This document shows, piece after piece, positions 48,318 through 51,204 of a DNA stretch of 51,204 nucleotides. The translations under genes were made by a program, and so were the position numbers. A model generated the notes under the pieces. The model ran no database searches. It was not told the origin of the DNA and was given only the letters and a program-made list of their open reading frames with translations. This DNA comes from Candidatus Parcubacteria bacterium. GTDB taxonomy: Bacteria > Patescibacteriota > Patescibacteriia > CAIXNZ01. Numbering within the stretch: position 1 is the stretch's first letter; the number at the start of each line of letters is the position of its first letter. The stretch covers positions 1 to 51,204 of the forward strand of contig JAPLYG010000021.1 in assembly GCA_026395685.1 (NCBI GenBank), read 5' to 3'.

Positions 48318-49130
48318 ATGAAGGTAGTCGAAATACAACTAAATCTTTGGGACAGGATCTATTATTTTTTGGGCAATGATTTAATTTTGAATCACGGAGA
48401 TTATGTTGTTGTTGAAGCTAATCAGAATTTGGAAGTCGGCAAGGTCGTCGGCTTTAAAGAAATGTCAGAAAAAGAAATTCAGGCCTTGCCTGAAGAAGAA
48501 AAGCCCAGCCCGGTGATCAGAAAAGCCACTCTTAGCGATTTGGAAGTTCTGGAATCCAATGAAAAACAAAAGGAATCAGCATTGGAAGTCTGTAAAAAAA
48601 TGATTGAAAAAAATAAGCTCGAAATGAAGCTGGTGGATGCGCAGTTTTCTTTTGACGGCAAGAAGGTTACTTTTGCCTTTATTGCTGATGGTCGCATTGA
48701 TTTCCGTTCCCTGGTAAAAGATCTGACCAGGCATTTTCAGAAAAATATCCGGTTGCAGCAATTAGGCGTGCGTGATGAAGCGAAAATTAACGGCGATATC
48801 GGCGCCTGCGGCATTACTCAGTGTTGTAAAACACACTTAAAATTGCTGGGCAATGTCAATGCTGAACAGGCTGAATTACAGCAGGTTTCCCATCGCGGAG
48901 CAGAAAGGCTTTCAGGCATTTGCGGCCGGTTAAAATGCTGTTTGCGTTATGAAAATGATTTATATAAGGAATTGTCCGCAAACTTTCCGGCCCTTGGTTC
49001 AATAGTGAAAACTCCGCGCGGTAAAGGCGAGGTTGTTGAATGGCATATTCTAAAACAGACAGTAAATGTCAGGCTGGAAGAAGATAAGGTCTCAATCGTT
49101 GAAGTTCCCTTAGCTAACATTAAGCACTAA
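48318..49130 (+). CDS. PSP1 domain protein (RicT/YaaT-like)
   Basis: YVVVEANQNLEVGKVVGF; CGITQCCKTHLK; RLSGICGRLKCCLRYE. Confidence 0.92.
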   Translation: MKVVEIQLNLWDRIYYFLGNDLILNHGDYVVVEANQNLEVGKVVGFKEMSEKEIQALPEEEKPSPVIRKATLSDLEVLESNEKQKESALEVCKKMIEKNKLEMKLVDAQFSFDGKKVTFAFIADGRIDFRSLVKDLTRHFQKNIRLQQLGVRDEAKINGDIGACGITQCCKTHLKLLGNVNAEQAELQQVSHRGAERLSGICGRLKCCLRYENDLYKELSANFPALGSIVKTPRGKGEVVEWHILKQTVNVRLEEDKVSIVEVPLANIKH

Positions 49131-49147
49131 GCATATTCCCAAAAATT

Positions 49148-49182
49148 AAAAAATCCTCTATAATAGAACTAGAGGGTTTTTT
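49148..49182 (+). terminator. intrinsic terminator
   Basis: AATCCTCTAtaatagaacTAGAGGgTTTTTT. Confidence 0.75.
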
Positions 49183-49204
49183 AATTATTTAACTTGTTTT
49201 TAAT

Positions 49205-49423
49205 ATGAAAAAAAGTCAATTTATTTTTCTGATGCTGGTTGTTATTTGTCTGCCTATTTTTTTGGCCGGTTGCGGAAACAAAATCGTCAAAACTGATACT
49301 GATGCTAAACAACTGGAAGCTGATTTTAATATTGATGTGCCGCTGCCAAATAAGCAAGCGGGGAATTTAAAAAATGTACCAAAAGAAGAAATTGATACCT
49401 TGTTTGATAACATTAAAAAATAA
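49205..49423 (+). CDS. small lipoprotein
   Basis: Signal peptide with lipobox FLAGC. Confidence 0.7.
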   Translation: MKKSQFIFLMLVVICLPIFLAGCGNKIVKTDTDAKQLEADFNIDVPLPNKQAGNLKNVPKEEIDTLFDNIKK

Positions 49424-49446
49424 ATTTAAATCATAATTATAAACCC

Positions 49447-50451
49447 ATGCTAAAAGTCGCAATAAATGGCTTTGGGCGCATTGGACGTTGCGCCTTCAAG
49501 GCCGCTATTGACCGTAAAGCTAAATTAAATATTGTTGCTGTTAATGATTTGACTGATACTGCAACTTTGGCCTATTTGTTAAAATATGATTCTGTTTATG
49601 GACGCTGGGATAAACATAAAATTTCTCACGGTAAGAATTTTTTACTTGTTGACGGCAAGAAAATTTTGGTGTTTGCAGAAAAAGACCCCAGCAACTTGCC
49701 CTGGAAAAATCTAGGTATAGATGCAGTTATTGAATCAACGGGATTTTTTACGGAAAAAGACGGTGCAGCTTTACATTTAAAGGCTGGCGCCAAAAAGGTT
49801 ATTATCTCCGCCCCTACAAAGTCAGCCGATGTCGGGACCTATGTGATCGGCGCTAATGAAAAGAAAATGAAAAAGAGTGAAAAAATAATCTCTAATGCTT
49901 CCTGCACAACGAATTGCACCGCTCCGGTTATTGCTGTTTTAAATAATAAATTCGGAGTAAAAAAAGCTTTGTTAACGACAATTCATTCTTATACAGCCAC
50001 TCAAAAACTGGTTGACGGACCCGATGCCAAGGATATGACCAGGGGCAGGGCAGCTGCTGTTAATTCAGCGCCTTCCACAACTGGCGCGGCAATAGCTACG
50101 ACCTTAACGATACCAAGTTTAAAAAATAAATTTGACGGCATTTCAATCAGAGTGCCGTTGGTTTGCGGATCAATTATTGATGTTACCGCGGTATTAAAGA
50201 AAAAAGTTACAGTCGAACAGGTAAATAAAGCATTTTTTGAAGCTGAAAAAAATCCGCTTTATAAAAATATTATTGCAGTTACCAAAGATCCTCTGGTTTC
50301 TACAGACATTATCGGTACTCCTTATTCAGCCATTATTGAACCGAATTTTACCAAAGTCATTGATGGTGATTTGGTTAAAGTCCTGGCCTGGTATGATAAT
50401 GAATGGGGTTATTCTTGCCGTTTGGTTGAAATGACTGAGAGGTTAGCTTAA
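49447..50451 (+). CDS. gap: glyceraldehyde-3-phosphate dehydrogenase
   Basis: INGFGRIGRCAFKAA, SNASCTTNCTAPV, YDNEWGYS. Confidence 0.98.
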   Translation: MLKVAINGFGRIGRCAFKAAIDRKAKLNIVAVNDLTDTATLAYLLKYDSVYGRWDKHKISHGKNFLLVDGKKILVFAEKDPSNLPWKNLGIDAVIESTGFFTEKDGAALHLKAGAKKVIISAPTKSADVGTYVIGANEKKMKKSEKIISNASCTTNCTAPVIAVLNNKFGVKKALLTTIHSYTATQKLVDGPDAKDMTRGRAAAVNSAPSTTGAAIATTLTIPSLKNKFDGISIRVPLVCGSIIDVTAVLKKKVTVEQVNKAFFEAEKNPLYKNIIAVTKDPLVSTDIIGTPYSAIIEPNFTKVIDGDLVKVLAWYDNEWGYSCRLVEMTERLA

Positions 50452-50470
50452 AATAAAAATAATAGTATAA

Positions 50471-50508
50471 CCTTGGCCCTTGACAAGACCAGGGTTTTTG
50501 TATATAAT
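50471..50508 (+). promoter_or_regulatory. overlapping gap terminator and promoter of the 50579 gene
   Basis: CCTTGG...CCAGGG-TTTTT hairpin whose loop holds TTGACA (50480-50485); 17 bp to TATAAT (50503-50508). Confidence 0.7.
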
Positions 50509-50578
50509 TGAGGCAATATTTTCCCTGGTAAAATGGGAAAAAAATAAAACGTTGACTGCATAAGGAGGGTTCAATGAA

Positions 50579-51136
50579 ATGTCAAAAGAATTTATCCTGC
50601 AAACAGTGGAGGGGCTGAATTTAAACATCTTTGACATCTCAGGCAATCGGCAGTTTTATCAAAAAATGGGTTTAACAATTTATTGTCAATCACAACTTGA
50701 GCTTTTTAACAGAAAATGTGTCTTGGCCATAATCGGCGAGAGTCATTTTTTGTGGCTAGACGGAGTCATGATGGAGCTCTTAGCCTGCGTCAATATGGAA
50801 AAGAAGCAAAAAGGAGTTCAGCTCATATATCAACTAAAAGGTTCAGAGCTGACTAATGTGATCAAGGAGAGCCGCATCAAGAATCTCACCCACCGCATCA
50901 GGGTCAAGTTTTTGCCTTATAATCAGGCGAATAATGAATTTGAATTGCCGGCCAAACCCCTGGTTACATTAATTGAAGATTTTCCGTTTGAGAAGGACGG
51001 GATCCAGTATGAGTGCCGGACAATAGTAAGTATTTGTTATCCGCATCCAAATTTTGCTGCGCTGACAACCCAGCATGATTATCCTTATCCTGACAACAAG
51101 TCAGTTTACACAATGTCAACCTTCACCTGGGAGTAA
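50579..51136 (+). CDS. hypothetical protein, 185 aa
   Basis: SD AAGGAGGG, consensus promoter upstream, terminator downstream. Confidence 0.75.
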   Translation: MSKEFILQTVEGLNLNIFDISGNRQFYQKMGLTIYCQSQLELFNRKCVLAIIGESHFLWLDGVMMELLACVNMEKKQKGVQLIYQLKGSELTNVIKESRIKNLTHRIRVKFLPYNQANNEFELPAKPLVTLIEDFPFEKDGIQYECRTIVSICYPHPNFAALTTQHDYPYPDNKSVYTMSTFTWE

Positions 51137-51164
51137 GGGAGAGAAGTTCTCTCCCTTTTTTTAT
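51136..51164 (+). terminator. intrinsic terminator
   Basis: GGGAGAGAAgTTCTCTCCC-TTTTTTT. Confidence 0.85.
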
Positions 51165-51204
51165 TGTTTTTTGATATAATGTTAATATGTTTATAGCCCT
51201 TTAT

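Overview
AT-rich 51.2 kb bacterial chromosomal window with ordinary TAA/TAG/TGA stops. The gene complement and divergence suggest a Candidate Phyla Radiation (Patescibacteria) genome; this lineage call is inference. Core genes recognised by protein motifs: lexA, dnaE, thrS, miaB, miaA, gatB, rplA, rplK, nusG, secE, gyrB, rodA, rplY, prmC, prfA, rpmE, rpsB, tsf, gap and a PSP1/RicT-like gene. A dTMP-synthesis operon (dCMP deaminase, UPF0200-like kinase, archaeal-type thymidylate synthase, tmk, HisB-like, dut, second tmk-like) also lies here. Best leads: (1) a HisB-fold protein that has lost its metal-binding histidines, embedded in the dTMP operon; (2) a dispersed family of imperfect-palindrome intergenic elements built from helically phased CACAGAT/CACGAA units, plus a second AAAGTT/CTCAAA family that appears to have inserted in frame into miaB; (3) two unassigned structured RNA candidates with mutually exclusive stems (about 1486-1612 and 3470-3608) and a structured leader at 1833-1899; (4) a T-box leader on thrS with an unusual 5' domain; (5) a presenilin/SPP-type GxGD protease; (6) a scattered class of short orphan genes, each with a strong promoter, strong Shine-Dalgarno and mostly a hairpin terminator; (7) a direct-repeat operator inside the lexA promoter. 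No tRNA, rRNA, CRISPR array or transposase was seen. All homology calls are from motif recognition by eye; no searches were run.
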